In this document: positions 50,397 through 59,559 of the stretch, one piece after another | How the letters are laid out: every line of letters starts with the position of its first letter | How positions within the stretch are numbered: position 1 is the first letter of the stretch | NCBI GenBank assembly: GCA_964543545.1 | Contig: CAZIYT010000001.1 | Coordinates: forward strand, 868,001 to 932,000 | From: UBA4416 sp964543545 | GTDB lineage: Bacteria; Bacteroidota; Bacteroidia; B-17B0; Aurantibacillaceae | Direction: 5' to 3' | DNA length: 64,000 bases | The notes under the pieces: generated by a model | What the model was told of the DNA's origin: nothing | Database searches by the model: none | What the model saw: only the letters and a program-made list of their open reading frames with translations | Made by a program: the position numbers and the translations under genes

Positions 50397-52115
50397 ATGG
50401 ATATGAAATATGTAAGCCTGGTTTTTTTAGCAACAAGCTCTTTCTGCGTGATGGCGCAGGAAAACAAGATCAACACTACCTCGGAAGTTAAAAAGGTCAC
50501 TGTGTTTTTGACCGGTGCCGAGCTCAACCACGAAGCGAAGGTCAAACTGAAAAAGGGAAAGAACATCGTCACCTTTACGGGCCTTTCGCCACGCCTCGAT
50601 GAGCGCAGCATCAACCTCGATCCCGGTACCGGCGATGTCAATGTCTTATACATCAACTCGCACACCAATCACCTGGATGAGCGCAAGGACAATGATAAGA
50701 TCCGGATGCTGAAAGACAGCCTTGAGTTTTACCGGGATAAGATTTCCCTTCTGAAGCTCGAACAGGAGGCCCTGACCGGCGAAAAGAACCTTTTGTTTAA
50801 GAACCAATCCATTGGAGGGCAGCCGGGCGTGAGTATTGCCGATGTAGAGAAATCAGCGGACTTCTACAGGAAGCGCACCAACGAGATCAACCTGCTGGTG
50901 TTTAAAAATGAGAAACTGAAAAACAAGCTGGAAAAGGAACGTAGCCGCTACAGCAGGCAGCTCACGGAGCTGGATGCCGAAGTCAATCCACCGACGAGCG
51001 ATATTACGGTAACCTTAGTGTCTAATAAGGACCTGGAAGCGCCGATGAATTTTAAGTACATTATTCCTACCGCAGGCTGGACACCGAAGTACGACATCCG
51101 CACGGAAGGCACGGGAAGCCAGGTGAAGTTGGTATACAGGGCTATCCTGTTCAACAATTCGGGCCTCGACTGGAAAGACATTAAGATCACCCTGTCTACG
51201 GCAAGCCCCGAGATCGGCATCAACATTCCGCAATTAGGGAAATGGTACCTCGGAAATGAACAGGCTGCCGAAGCCGAGCAGCTGGCCCAATACCTGCAGG
51301 TAACGCCGGGTGTTGTTGCAACCCAGGGCCAGTTTGATACCAGGGATGGAGCCGAAGATTCGAATCTATATGAGGGGAAGCTTAAAATGCAGAGTGAAAT
51401 CTACGACCGGGTCTCAGCCGGAAATGCGAGCATGAAGAAACAGAACCAGGTGATGTTCCGGAAAATAGAAGTGGACATGCTGAGCACGGAATATACCATC
51501 GATCAGCCTTATACCATTTACTCCGATTCCAAGCCTTATACGGTAGATGTATTGGAGAAAACCGTGAATGCCACGTATGAATACAAAGCGGTTCCCGCCC
51601 TCGAAAAAGATGTGTTCCTGCAAACCAGGCTGGCGCTGAAAGACCTGCCGGAGCTGGTGAGCGGCGATGCCAGCGTCTACTTCGGGGGTTCTTATATCGG
51701 TAAGACCTTTATCAAAACCATCGACCTCGAAGATTCGATGACGGTATCCTTAGGCCGTGATAAAAAGATCCAGATGGTACGTAAAGAATCCAAACAAGAT
51801 TATCAAAGAACAATCGTTGGCAATTATGAAAAGGAAGTATTGAAGTATGAAACGACGATTAAAAATACGCGTGACATTCCGGTGTCCATCATCATCGAAG
51901 ACCAGGTGCCGGTAGCTTCCAATTCCGACCAGGAAGTTTCTGTGAATGATGTTTCCGGTGGTATGCTGGACAAGCCTTCCGGCAAGGTGAGCTGGAAATA
52001 TACCCTCGCGCCCGGGGAAAGCAAAGTCATTAAGCTGGGCTACACCACCAAATATCCGAAATACCAGAAACCTAAGAAAAAGAAATACAGAACAATGGCC
52101 TCTCCTTCTTTTTAG
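50397..52115 (+). CDS. DUF4139 / mucoidy-inhibitor MuiA-like exported protein
   Basis: The 572-residue protein has a signal peptide (MKYVSLVFLATSSFCVMAQ; an alternative start at 50403 skips two residues). Residues about 27-125 match the DUF4140 N-terminal domain (VKKVTVFLTGAELNHEAKV, GLSPRLDERSINLDPG). A coiled coil follows at about 95-200, and the DUF4139 domain covers about 205-570 (YIIPTAGWTPKYDIRTEG, ALKDLPELVSGDASVYFGGS, WKYTLAPGESKVIKLGYTTK). The protein ends in the basic tail KKKKYRTMASPSF. The last 35 bp recur at 59443-59477. Function of the family is not established. Confidence 0.9.
   Translation: MDMKYVSLVFLATSSFCVMAQENKINTTSEVKKVTVFLTGAELNHEAKVKLKKGKNIVTFTGLSPRLDERSINLDPGTGDVNVLYINSHTNHLDERKDNDKIRMLKDSLEFYRDKISLLKLEQEALTGEKNLLFKNQSIGGQPGVSIADVEKSADFYRKRTNEINLLVFKNEKLKNKLEKERSRYSRQLTELDAEVNPPTSDITVTLVSNKDLEAPMNFKYIIPTAGWTPKYDIRTEGTGSQVKLVYRAILFNNSGLDWKDIKITLSTASPEIGINIPQLGKWYLGNEQAAEAEQLAQYLQVTPGVVATQGQFDTRDGAEDSNLYEGKLKMQSEIYDRVSAGNASMKKQNQVMFRKIEVDMLSTEYTIDQPYTIYSDSKPYTVDVLEKTVNATYEYKAVPALEKDVFLQTRLALKDLPELVSGDASVYFGGSYIGKTFIKTIDLEDSMTVSLGRDKKIQMVRKESKQDYQRTIVGNYEKEVLKYETTIKNTRDIPVSIIIEDQVPVASNSDQEVSVNDVSGGMLDKPSGKVSWKYTLAPGESKVIKLGYTTKYPKYQKPKKKKYRTMASPSF
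52080..52114 (+). repeat. 35-bp direct repeat, left copy (3' end of the DUF4139 gene)
   Basis: The sequence AAGAAATACAGAACAATGGC and the following 15 bases are identical at 59443-59477. It encodes YRTMASPSF and the stop in the DUF4139 gene. Confidence 0.9.
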
Positions 52116-52178
52116 AGGTGACCTGGTCATAACCGATTGAGCTGAATTTAGTTTGGTATATTTCTTAATTGTACCGTT

Positions 52179-52210
52179 AAAAGCCCCCACGATTTATCGT
52201 GGGGGCTTTT
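52179..52210. terminator. Bidirectional terminator
   Basis: Perfect 15-bp stem AAAAGCCCCCACGAT / ATCGTGGGGGCTTTT with a TT loop between the convergent DUF4139 and T9SS-protein genes. Confidence 0.95.
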
Positions 52211-52232
52211 GATTGGATGTTTCATACTTCAT

Positions 52233-55200
52233 TTACTGTAACACCAGTTTGGTAGTTTTTGTTCCGTCAGATGTCGTGATCTTTACGACGTAAACACCTT
52301 TGGCAAGATCGGAAAGGTTGTATTCAAAGCCGGCAGCCATGTTTTCCATTTTTAAAACAGTTTTTCCACTCATATCGGTGATAAGCACCTGATCGTACAC
52401 CCTCAGGCCATAAGAATTTTCAAGTACAAATTTTCCGCTGCTGGGATTGGGCTTTACCATGATGCCTTTGCTTACCGGAAACAGCTCTGCAGTTGCTTCT
52501 TCTGAGTGTTGAGCAAGGCGGGAAACATGGGCCCCATCGTCGTCTATTCTAAATGTTTTGCAAAACGATTTTTCACATGCTCTGCCGCAGGCGCAATTGC
52601 TTACAGACAAGCATACCTGGTACTCGTGGTGAATCTGCCCTGTAAAGTTAACGGCGGATCCGGAGTAAAGAAATGAAACGCCTGCTGTCAAATCATCAAT
52701 GATCCATTGTGACATTCCGCAAGGGGCTGTTCCGGAGCCTGAAGAAGAAGTGTTGAAAAATGTCAGTGTGAATGGATAATTGGTGGAAATGACCTCATTA
52801 AACGCTACGTTAAAATCACAGGCTTTATCCATTACTTCAAAAGAAAAGTCACATTGCCGGCAATTATCCCAGTCTATAATTTTTCGTTTGTAGCGAACTA
52901 CCCCGTTTACAGTTTCTGTTTCGAGCGGAAGCAATTCAACCCTTGGATCGTCACGGTAGCAATCGGGACAGTTTTCCGGCCGAATACCCTCTAAGTTTGG
53001 ATTCACATCACAGTAATAGACGGTTTGGGTGCACGTGGTGACAGGCAATTCGGGAATTGGCACGACCCGGACGGTTGTGCGTCCTGTCTGGCATCCGCTG
53101 GCGTCAAAACAATCCAATATATAGTTGCCGGGGCTTAAGGGATATCCGTAAGCATAATCCCTTGAGTCATTTCCCAGGAATGTATAATAGGCGCCTGAAC
53201 AATGTTGTGATGGCTCGAACCATCGCGTCGTATTACCATTTAAGGGACAGACGGTTACTGTAATCGTATTCTGGATTAAAGCAGGTACGCAGAAGAACTG
53301 GTAGAGCGTATTATTATTGCCGCAGGAGTCCTGAATATCCAGCGAAATGCCATAACATTTGCCCGGGATAAATCCATTCCACAGCGATTTGATATCAATG
53401 CCTGCTTGCGGCGGTCCTCCAAACGGAAAGGATCCCTTTACGACGCGATTATTCCAGGCGCCGTTCAATTCGGTAACCACCCACTGGTGCCAGCTTACTT
53501 TGCTCATATCGCAGGTAAGGGTAGGTGTAACGGCCTGGTTAATGCAAATGGTGGGAGGTAGGCTGAAACAAACATCAGGCGGGGCTACAATAATGTTAAA
53601 CGTTTTTTCGCAACGTACACAACTGTCTCTTGTATATTCCCGAAGAATCCGGCTGGTAGAATGGGTTGCTATAAAAGAAAGTGAATGTGTACTAACTCCT
53701 TGCATAAGTGTGCCATTTTCATCAAACCATGCTACAGTTTCACCGTCACAGTTGCCGGACAAGACAACCCTATCATGACATTTAACGTGTAGGGTCTGTC
53801 TACTAACGCTGGGCTCAGGGCAATCCTTGCAATAGGTATACTGTTGAAGCCGGGCTTGAACCAATGTATAATATACGTCTTCCGATAATACGGTACCGCT
53901 TGAGCTTGCCGTACCGGATATTATAGGGGCTAATCCCACGGCGGTTACCGTTTGCGAATGGGGAGTACAATAGTCGCTCATGTCGAATGCGCCTGCCGAA
54001 GACTTAAACGAGCTGTCTGTAGAAACAATATTGAACTTATAATCATCGTAGGCTGCTGTGTAAGGCACGGACTCATTCAGAAACATATAACCACCGGATG
54101 CGGTTCTCAGCATTTTTTTATAAAGCATATTTGAAAAGTTGTAACTATCCATTTTATAGCTAACACAATTTCCATATGTATTTGTGACAAGGTTATTACA
54201 GCTTCCCGGTGTAAATTTCAGGAGAAATGTAGATCTATCAAATCCGCTTATGCTTGCTCCACCTAAGCTAAGCACGTTTGTGGCCGGGTCTTTCATGAGC
54301 GTGTTGCCGGAAGTACCACAATTAAGCACATCGCACCAATTATAAACGCCGGCAGAGCTTAGAGAAAGTAAAAAGACACCGCCGCCGCAAGCGCCCGAAA
54401 CAACAATGTTGCCATTGCAATCTTCGGTAATGCTTTCGCCACTGCTTACGGAATTTGTAATAACAGCATTGCTTATGGAATACTTATGTGACCACATAAC
54501 AGCGCCTGTTGCTTCATTAATTTTCATAACAAAGGTAAGACCGTCGCTTACACCGGTAAGGATGTAATTTTTGTCGCCGGCCTGGTAAATACAATTCGCG
54601 CTTTCCAAATGGTAGCCGGAATTATAAAAGCTATAGAATTTTCGCCACAAAGGTATCAGATTGGTTTGCGTCTTCACTACAAAAATGGACTCTGAGCTGG
54701 TTGGACTTGTTGAGTAAGTGGTTAAATACATGCCTGCCGCCACATAGCTAATCGCATTCGATGCGTCTTTTGCCTCAATAAGGCTACGGCCGTCGCTGGC
54801 ACTGGTGTATGTGGTAACAGATCCGCCATAATTTTTCTGAAAGAGTATATTACCATTCTTATCTGTTTTATGAAGCGTAAGCTGTCCTGTATAACCGGAA
54901 TTTGGGCCACTGCTATGGCCTCCTTTAGCAAAATAACCGGTTAAGGCTAATAGATTATTATCACTTGTTATAATGAGCCGCGTATATCTGTTTTCTCCTT
55001 GTCCGCTAGATGACATACTATTGTTTTTGAGCCATTGTGGATTTCCGGACGAATTTAGTTTTCCGAGATAACCAAAATCCGATACGTACCCAGGATTATA
55101 AACAAGCGATCTTATTTCACCTACCATATAGATATCATTGGTTTGAGGATCAACAACGATATCATTCATGGTGCCATTGGTTTGGTAGTTGCCAATCGTC

Positions 55201-55322
55201 GGAAAAATGGCCTGCGGGGCATAAAATTTATTGAATTTTTGCTGAGCGTTTATATATAAAGGCAGCAAAAAAAGGCAAAGTAAAATTGCCTGCATCTGGT
55301 ATTTGATTTTTATAGTGTCCAT
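52233..55322 (-). CDS. Large secreted protein with T9SS type A sorting domain
   Basis: From the ATG at 55322 the protein has 1029 residues with signal peptide MDTIKIKYQMQAILLCLFLL and cleavage near INAQQ. Residues about 30-420 contain repeated strands of a propeller-like or kelch-like fold (IVVDPQTNDIYMVGEIRS, ALTGYFAKGG, VVKTQTNLIPLWRKFYS). The second half is cysteine-rich (CPEPSVSRQTLHVKCHDRVV, CPDCYRDDPRVE), probably disulfide-linked Ig-like modules. The C terminus is a Por sorting domain (VKPNPSSGKFVLENSYG ... LSDLAKGVYVVKI ... TTKLVLQ). A tandem LytTR-type site lies 198-234 bp upstream. Start alternatives exist at 55340 and 55295. Function unknown. Confidence 0.85.
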   Translation of the reverse strand: MDTIKIKYQMQAILLCLFLLPLYINAQQKFNKFYAPQAIFPTIGNYQTNGTMNDIVVDPQTNDIYMVGEIRSLVYNPGYVSDFGYLGKLNSSGNPQWLKNNSMSSSGQGENRYTRLIITSDNNLLALTGYFAKGGHSSGPNSGYTGQLTLHKTDKNGNILFQKNYGGSVTTYTSASDGRSLIEAKDASNAISYVAAGMYLTTYSTSPTSSESIFVVKTQTNLIPLWRKFYSFYNSGYHLESANCIYQAGDKNYILTGVSDGLTFVMKINEATGAVMWSHKYSISNAVITNSVSSGESITEDCNGNIVVSGACGGGVFLLSLSSAGVYNWCDVLNCGTSGNTLMKDPATNVLSLGGASISGFDRSTFLLKFTPGSCNNLVTNTYGNCVSYKMDSYNFSNMLYKKMLRTASGGYMFLNESVPYTAAYDDYKFNIVSTDSSFKSSAGAFDMSDYCTPHSQTVTAVGLAPIISGTASSSGTVLSEDVYYTLVQARLQQYTYCKDCPEPSVSRQTLHVKCHDRVVLSGNCDGETVAWFDENGTLMQGVSTHSLSFIATHSTSRILREYTRDSCVRCEKTFNIIVAPPDVCFSLPPTICINQAVTPTLTCDMSKVSWHQWVVTELNGAWNNRVVKGSFPFGGPPQAGIDIKSLWNGFIPGKCYGISLDIQDSCGNNNTLYQFFCVPALIQNTITVTVCPLNGNTTRWFEPSQHCSGAYYTFLGNDSRDYAYGYPLSPGNYILDCFDASGCQTGRTTVRVVPIPELPVTTCTQTVYYCDVNPNLEGIRPENCPDCYRDDPRVELLPLETETVNGVVRYKRKIIDWDNCRQCDFSFEVMDKACDFNVAFNEVISTNYPFTLTFFNTSSSGSGTAPCGMSQWIIDDLTAGVSFLYSGSAVNFTGQIHHEYQVCLSVSNCACGRACEKSFCKTFRIDDDGAHVSRLAQHSEEATAELFPVSKGIMVKPNPSSGKFVLENSYGLRVYDQVLITDMSGKTVLKMENMAAGFEYNLSDLAKGVYVVKITTSDGTKTTKLVLQ

Positions 55323-55519
55323 GATTTTCTTATTATGCATTCGTTTTAAACTGGAATCAGGAGCTGCATTTTTTAAGAGATTGCTACTCATTGAATCTGT
55401 ATGGCTATTACATTTTTCTCATAGGCATGATGGTTTTATTTCCTACTCTGTTTATTAGAGGCTTTTCAGAATTCGCCTTTGAGTAAAGGAAAAAAAAGAA
55501 AAATGCACTTACTACCTAT

Positions 55520-55556
55520 ATGTAACAAGTGTGTAGCTTGATGTAACAAGTGTGTA
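55520..55556. promoter_or_regulatory. Tandem direct-repeat site, probable LytTR binding site
   Basis: ATGTAACAAGTGTGTA occurs at 55520-55535 and again at 55541-55556, spaced 21 bp start to start, i.e. two helical turns, as is usual for LytTR dimers. It lies between the LytTR regulator gene and the T9SS-protein gene, upstream of the latter. Confidence 0.75.
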
Positions 55557-55610
55557 ATGATATCAATGGATTTTATGGTTAGGCCAACCATTTTAGGGGA
55601 AAGGGCTTAT

Positions 55611-56348
55611 TTAGCCGAACTTGCTAAAGAACCAGTCTTTCTTCCTGGAAGACACAGGGAGGCTTTTACCGTCTTTAAGAACCACATAGCCTCCTCTGCC
55701 TTTCACATATTTTTCAATATATTTTATATTCACGATAAAGTGATGGTGTATTCTGATAAAAGTACCGGCCGGCAGAATTGTTTCATATTCGCCCAGATTT
55801 TTACTGACGAGAAGGCTTTTATTTTCGGGAGAAGTAAAAAACCGTGTATATCTTCCATCTGCACTACAATACATGATCTTATCCATATCAATGAATATAA
55901 GGCCCTCCATGGTAGGAATAGTTATGCGATCAGGTGCAGGCTTTAGTATTTCAGCGCTAATAGAAGCCATTTGTAACGCTCTTTTGGCGAGTGATTTTTT
56001 AACGACTTTATCCATCGCATGAATTAGCTCCACTTTGTTAAGTGGTTTCAGCAGGTAATCAACAGCACCGTGTTTTACAGCGGAAATGCCAAACTGGTTA
56101 TGGGCCGAAACAAAGATCAATTCAAAATCTTTGTAGCACGACTTTGTCAATACGTCGAATGCGCTATGCCCTCCCAGCTCAATGTCCATGAAAACAACCT
56201 CGGGCTTATAGATGTGTATTTGTTCAAGGGCTTCATCTAAAGAATCGGCCGTGGATACAACGCTTAGCTCCGTGTTATATTTTCCAATCATCGCTGCCAG
56301 GTGTTTTACGGCGATTGGTTCATCGTCTATTAATATCGTTTTGATCAT
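55611..56348 (-). CDS. LytTR-family response regulator
   Basis: The 245-residue protein has a receiver domain starting MIKTILIDDEPIAVKHL with the phosphoacceptor Asp55 in VVFMDIELGGHSAF and the Lys in YLLKPLNK (near 102), and a C-terminal LytTR DNA-binding domain at about 140-243 (RITIPTMEGLIFIDMDKIMYC, RIHHHFIVNIKYIEKYVKGRG, VSSRKKDWF). It follows the sensor kinase gene by 4 bp in the same direction. The adjacent tandem 16-bp site suggests it controls the T9SS-protein gene that lies just downstream. Confidence 0.94.
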   Translation of the reverse strand: MIKTILIDDEPIAVKHLAAMIGKYNTELSVVSTADSLDEALEQIHIYKPEVVFMDIELGGHSAFDVLTKSCYKDFELIFVSAHNQFGISAVKHGAVDYLLKPLNKVELIHAMDKVVKKSLAKRALQMASISAEILKPAPDRITIPTMEGLIFIDMDKIMYCSADGRYTRFFTSPENKSLLVSKNLGEYETILPAGTFIRIHHHFIVNIKYIEKYVKGRGGYVVLKDGKSLPVSSRKKDWFFSKFG

Positions 56349-56352
56349 CGTT

Positions 56353-59313
56353 TTATTGGCTAATGTTTATTTTAATGGTTGTTCCGGTTGCAATTGACGT
56401 TCCCTTCATGTACCTGTCAATTACCTCCATTTTTATTTTTTTCCCGGTGAGTTGTTCATGTATCCGTAATTTGTCGTGGGATAGCTGCATGCCCATGGAG
56501 ACCCGTTTTGTTGTTTTAAGGGTTTTGTTTTCGGCCGAGGCATTTCTACCAACGCCATTGTCGGACACTTCGCATATCAGCTCATGATCAATAAGGCTAA
56601 AGCTAATTTCCAGTTTTTTTAACTGATTGCGTCGATTCTTTAGTCCATGCCGTAGGGCATTTTCGATATGCGGTTGCAGGATCATGGGGGGAAGTTCTAT
56701 GATAGCATTTGCAGGTAAATTATTGCGAATACTAAAGTCTACCTGTTCATCAAATCTGAGCTTTTCCAGTTCGAGGTAATTTTGAAGATAGGTAATTTCT
56801 TCTTCTATGCTTATGCTGGTTTTATTTGAATAGTCGAGCGTGTTTCTTAGCAGGCTGGCCATGCGCTCCAGGTAATCACCGGCTTGCTCGTTTTTGTTGT
56901 TAACGATAAAATATTGAATGGCATTGAGCGTATTAAAAATAAAGTGAGGATTGATTTGCGCTTTGATGGCCTGCAATTCCAACTCCGTAACATGTCTTTT
57001 TAGAAAATTATCGTGCATTTGTTTCCGATGCCTTTGCAAAAGAGAATGTTTTACTGAAACATAAACAAGAACGATTCCCAATAGTATTTCGAAGGCAATA
57101 AACCAGCTGTTCAGCCACCATGGGGTTTGTATGTGCAGGCGTATAAAATCCGGCCGTTCCGACCAGGCTCCATGTGAATTCATAGCAGCTACTTCGAAAC
57201 GATAATCTCCCGGAGCTAAAGATTCAAAACGTACAAAGTTATTTGAGGAATAGTGCCAGCCATCTGTAATGCCTTTGATCCTGTAGCGGAAGAGAATATG
57301 ACCAAGACTTCTAAAATCAATAGCCGAAAAATGCAGTTCAATGTTATTGGAATCCGTTGGTAAAGAAAGAAAACCGGGATTGTCGCCATAGGCTGTTCCA
57401 TTCACACGGATGTTATTAATATATACCCCGGGCGCAGAGCCACCCGGTTTTGTAAATTCGTTTTTATTAAAAATGCTAAGGCCATTTGGCCCGGCTGCAA
57501 ATACAGTATTGTTTAGCACTGCCACATCATTTACTTCGTTTGATAGCAACCCATTGAATTTATTAATGTTTTGCACGGTGTAGGAATGAATGGATTTGCC
57601 CAATTGTATTTTGAAAACTCCTGAAAAAGAAGCTACCCAAATCGTTTTATTTTTTTCGATGAACAAGCTTCGGCAATTAATGCCTGTTATTCCGTTTCCG
57701 GGTTTTACACATTCATGATCCCCCTGGCAAATTAGGATGAGTCCTTTTTGTACAGTGCCGATGACCATGAGGCTATCCAGGCTTTCAATGCAGGATATCC
57801 GGACATTTTTGAGTATTTCCTCCGGCCCTGTTTTTTCTTTTTGCCATTGTCCGCTTCGATTTTTTGTATGCCTGAACAAACTCCACAAATTGGCCGTCAG
57901 CAAGTCTCCGTTTCTCATCATATGCATTGCCACGTTTCTGTCACTCTTCATACTGTCTATTGCTCTTGAGCCTATTATACTATCTATTAAGTTGCCTGTC
58001 TGTAAAGAGTATAAATACCTCCGGCAATGTGTTCCAAGCCAAATGCACCTGCCGGTATCCACTGTCATGCATTTCGTATTTAGTTTATTAAATCGTTTAA
58101 TGCGGTTATTATGTTTGTCAATGACGATAAGCCCATGATGCGTAGCAGCTATAATGTTCTTTTGGTCGGAGTAGAGGTCAATGATCCTGTTTTTTTCAGA
58201 TGTAGGGTTATTTAACGGCCAGTTTTGAAATCCTTTAAGGGTATATTTGCTTATCAGGTTATCGAGACCTATATAAACGTCGTTATCAAAAATTGCCAGG
58301 CGCTGGACATCATTTTTAGGCAATCCGTTATTGGCCGTGTAATACGAAAAGTTATTGTTAGGGATCATCAGAAGGCCTTCCCCTGCGGTACAGGCCCAGT
58401 AATTCCCTTCTCTGTCTACCATAAACGTTTGCACCGGCACATTCTCAAAAAGAATTTTTTCGGTAGAATCCTGTTCCAGATTTTTTGATTTTAAAGGAAT
58501 GAGTCCTTTCCCGAACCGGTTTATCCAAAGCTTATTCCCGTGTGAGTAAACGGAATTTATAATGTCGGGATAAACTAAGGAATCCACTAACATAAGCTTA
58601 CTATTCTCTATTTTATATCGCTTGCAACGGCCTTTCTTTAAACCGATAATAAATGCATTCTTGCCGAGACTGTAGAAACAGCTTATAGGTGGGCTTGCAT
58701 CCTTGGCATAGTCTACATTAAAACACAGGGAATCTGTTTTTTTATAAGCACTGTCCACTAAATAGTACCGGCAGCTTTTTGCCAGGTATTTTGGCCAGAT
58801 GCTTAATATGTTTTTTTCAAAGGGGAGAACTGTATAGCCTTTAAACCGGCTTCTTTTAATAGTTCCACGGTTGTCTACTTCATAACATTTTGAGTTGGAT
58901 TGGCTTATAAATAATTTTTTCTGAAAATTAAAAAACTTAAAGTAGAGTCCCTTTTCAATAAGGTTAAGATTAGGATCCTGAATGGAAGTATATACTTTAT
59001 TATCTTTTATATAACAAGGCTCGCCATTATAACAACTTATCCATATTCTTCCGATCGGATCCTCCGCTACCTCAAACACATCATTGTCGGGTAATCCATT
59101 ATTGGAGGTGTAATTGGTAAAATGTATTCCATCAAAGCGACTCACGCCGTTGGTCGTAACCAGCCATATATATCCTTTACTATCCTGAAATGATGTGTAA
59201 ATGTGATTGCTGGGTAAGCCATTTTCTACGCTATAACGTTTTATCAGAACTCCCTGCGCAAAAGAAGCTCCGATAAAAAAAAGACAGGAAGCAAAACAGA
59301 GGAGTAGCTTCAT
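56353..59313 (-). CDS. Sensor histidine kinase with two-component propeller (Reg_prop/Y_Y_Y/His_kinase)
   Basis: The 986-residue protein has a signal peptide (MKLLLCFASCLFFIGASFAQ), an N-terminal beta-propeller made of Reg_prop-type repeats (SVENGLPSNHIYTSFQDSKG, TNGVSRFDGIHFTNYTSNNG, VAEDPIGRIWISCYNG), a Y_Y_Y domain (about 630-730, HILFRYRIKGITDGWHY) and one TM helix (SWFIAFEILLGIVLVYVSV, near 735-755). A LytS-type kinase domain follows with His790 in QINPHFIFNTLNAIQYF, PMILQPHIENALRHGL and the ATP lid DNGVGRN. It senses an extracellular or periplasmic signal and phosphorylates the LytTR regulator. The gene is A+T-rich. Confidence 0.92.
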   Translation of the reverse strand: MKLLLCFASCLFFIGASFAQGVLIKRYSVENGLPSNHIYTSFQDSKGYIWLVTTNGVSRFDGIHFTNYTSNNGLPDNDVFEVAEDPIGRIWISCYNGEPCYIKDNKVYTSIQDPNLNLIEKGLYFKFFNFQKKLFISQSNSKCYEVDNRGTIKRSRFKGYTVLPFEKNILSIWPKYLAKSCRYYLVDSAYKKTDSLCFNVDYAKDASPPISCFYSLGKNAFIIGLKKGRCKRYKIENSKLMLVDSLVYPDIINSVYSHGNKLWINRFGKGLIPLKSKNLEQDSTEKILFENVPVQTFMVDREGNYWACTAGEGLLMIPNNNFSYYTANNGLPKNDVQRLAIFDNDVYIGLDNLISKYTLKGFQNWPLNNPTSEKNRIIDLYSDQKNIIAATHHGLIVIDKHNNRIKRFNKLNTKCMTVDTGRCIWLGTHCRRYLYSLQTGNLIDSIIGSRAIDSMKSDRNVAMHMMRNGDLLTANLWSLFRHTKNRSGQWQKEKTGPEEILKNVRISCIESLDSLMVIGTVQKGLILICQGDHECVKPGNGITGINCRSLFIEKNKTIWVASFSGVFKIQLGKSIHSYTVQNINKFNGLLSNEVNDVAVLNNTVFAAGPNGLSIFNKNEFTKPGGSAPGVYINNIRVNGTAYGDNPGFLSLPTDSNNIELHFSAIDFRSLGHILFRYRIKGITDGWHYSSNNFVRFESLAPGDYRFEVAAMNSHGAWSERPDFIRLHIQTPWWLNSWFIAFEILLGIVLVYVSVKHSLLQRHRKQMHDNFLKRHVTELELQAIKAQINPHFIFNTLNAIQYFIVNNKNEQAGDYLERMASLLRNTLDYSNKTSISIEEEITYLQNYLELEKLRFDEQVDFSIRNNLPANAIIELPPMILQPHIENALRHGLKNRRNQLKKLEISFSLIDHELICEVSDNGVGRNASAENKTLKTTKRVSMGMQLSHDKLRIHEQLTGKKIKMEVIDRYMKGTSIATGTTIKINISQ

Positions 59314-59442
59314 GAATAGTAAGAAATGGATTAATTAAAACTAACGATATAGCCACTCTTTATCAAATTACTCAATAAGTATAATCGTATGTTCAGTAAT
59401 TCAGAACTTAATGCTTAAAAGGCTTACTAAAAAGCTAAAAAG

Positions 59443-59477
59443 AAGAAATACAGAACAATGGCCTCTCCTTCTTTTTA
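59443..59477 (+). repeat. 35-bp direct repeat, right copy (relic of a DUF4139 3' end)
   Basis: Identical to 52080-52114. With its preceding bases it reads KKKKYRTMASPSF plus a TAA stop, i.e. the C-terminal codons of the DUF4139 protein, but with no body of the gene to its left. It marks the right edge of the block carrying the T9SS protein and the LytTR system. Confidence 0.85.
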
Positions 59478-59502
59478 AGATCGGGTTGAAAATAGGTATA
59501 GC

Positions 59503-59530
59503 AAAAAACCACCTTTCATGGTGGTTTTTT
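59503..59530. terminator. Bidirectional terminator
   Basis: Stem AAAAAACCACC / GGTGGTTTTTT (11 bp) with loop TTTCAT. It lies 25 bp after the relic tail, in the position a DUF4139-gene terminator would have, and also serves the aminotransferase gene on the minus strand. Confidence 0.92.
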
Positions 59531-59559
59531 CGTTTATCTGCTTCACTGTGTTAAGATGA

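Noticed and set aside
52080..59477. The 35-bp direct repeats as att sites of an integrative element
   Set aside because: No integrase, relaxase or phage gene lies between them, so I keep only the observation of duplicated gene ends.
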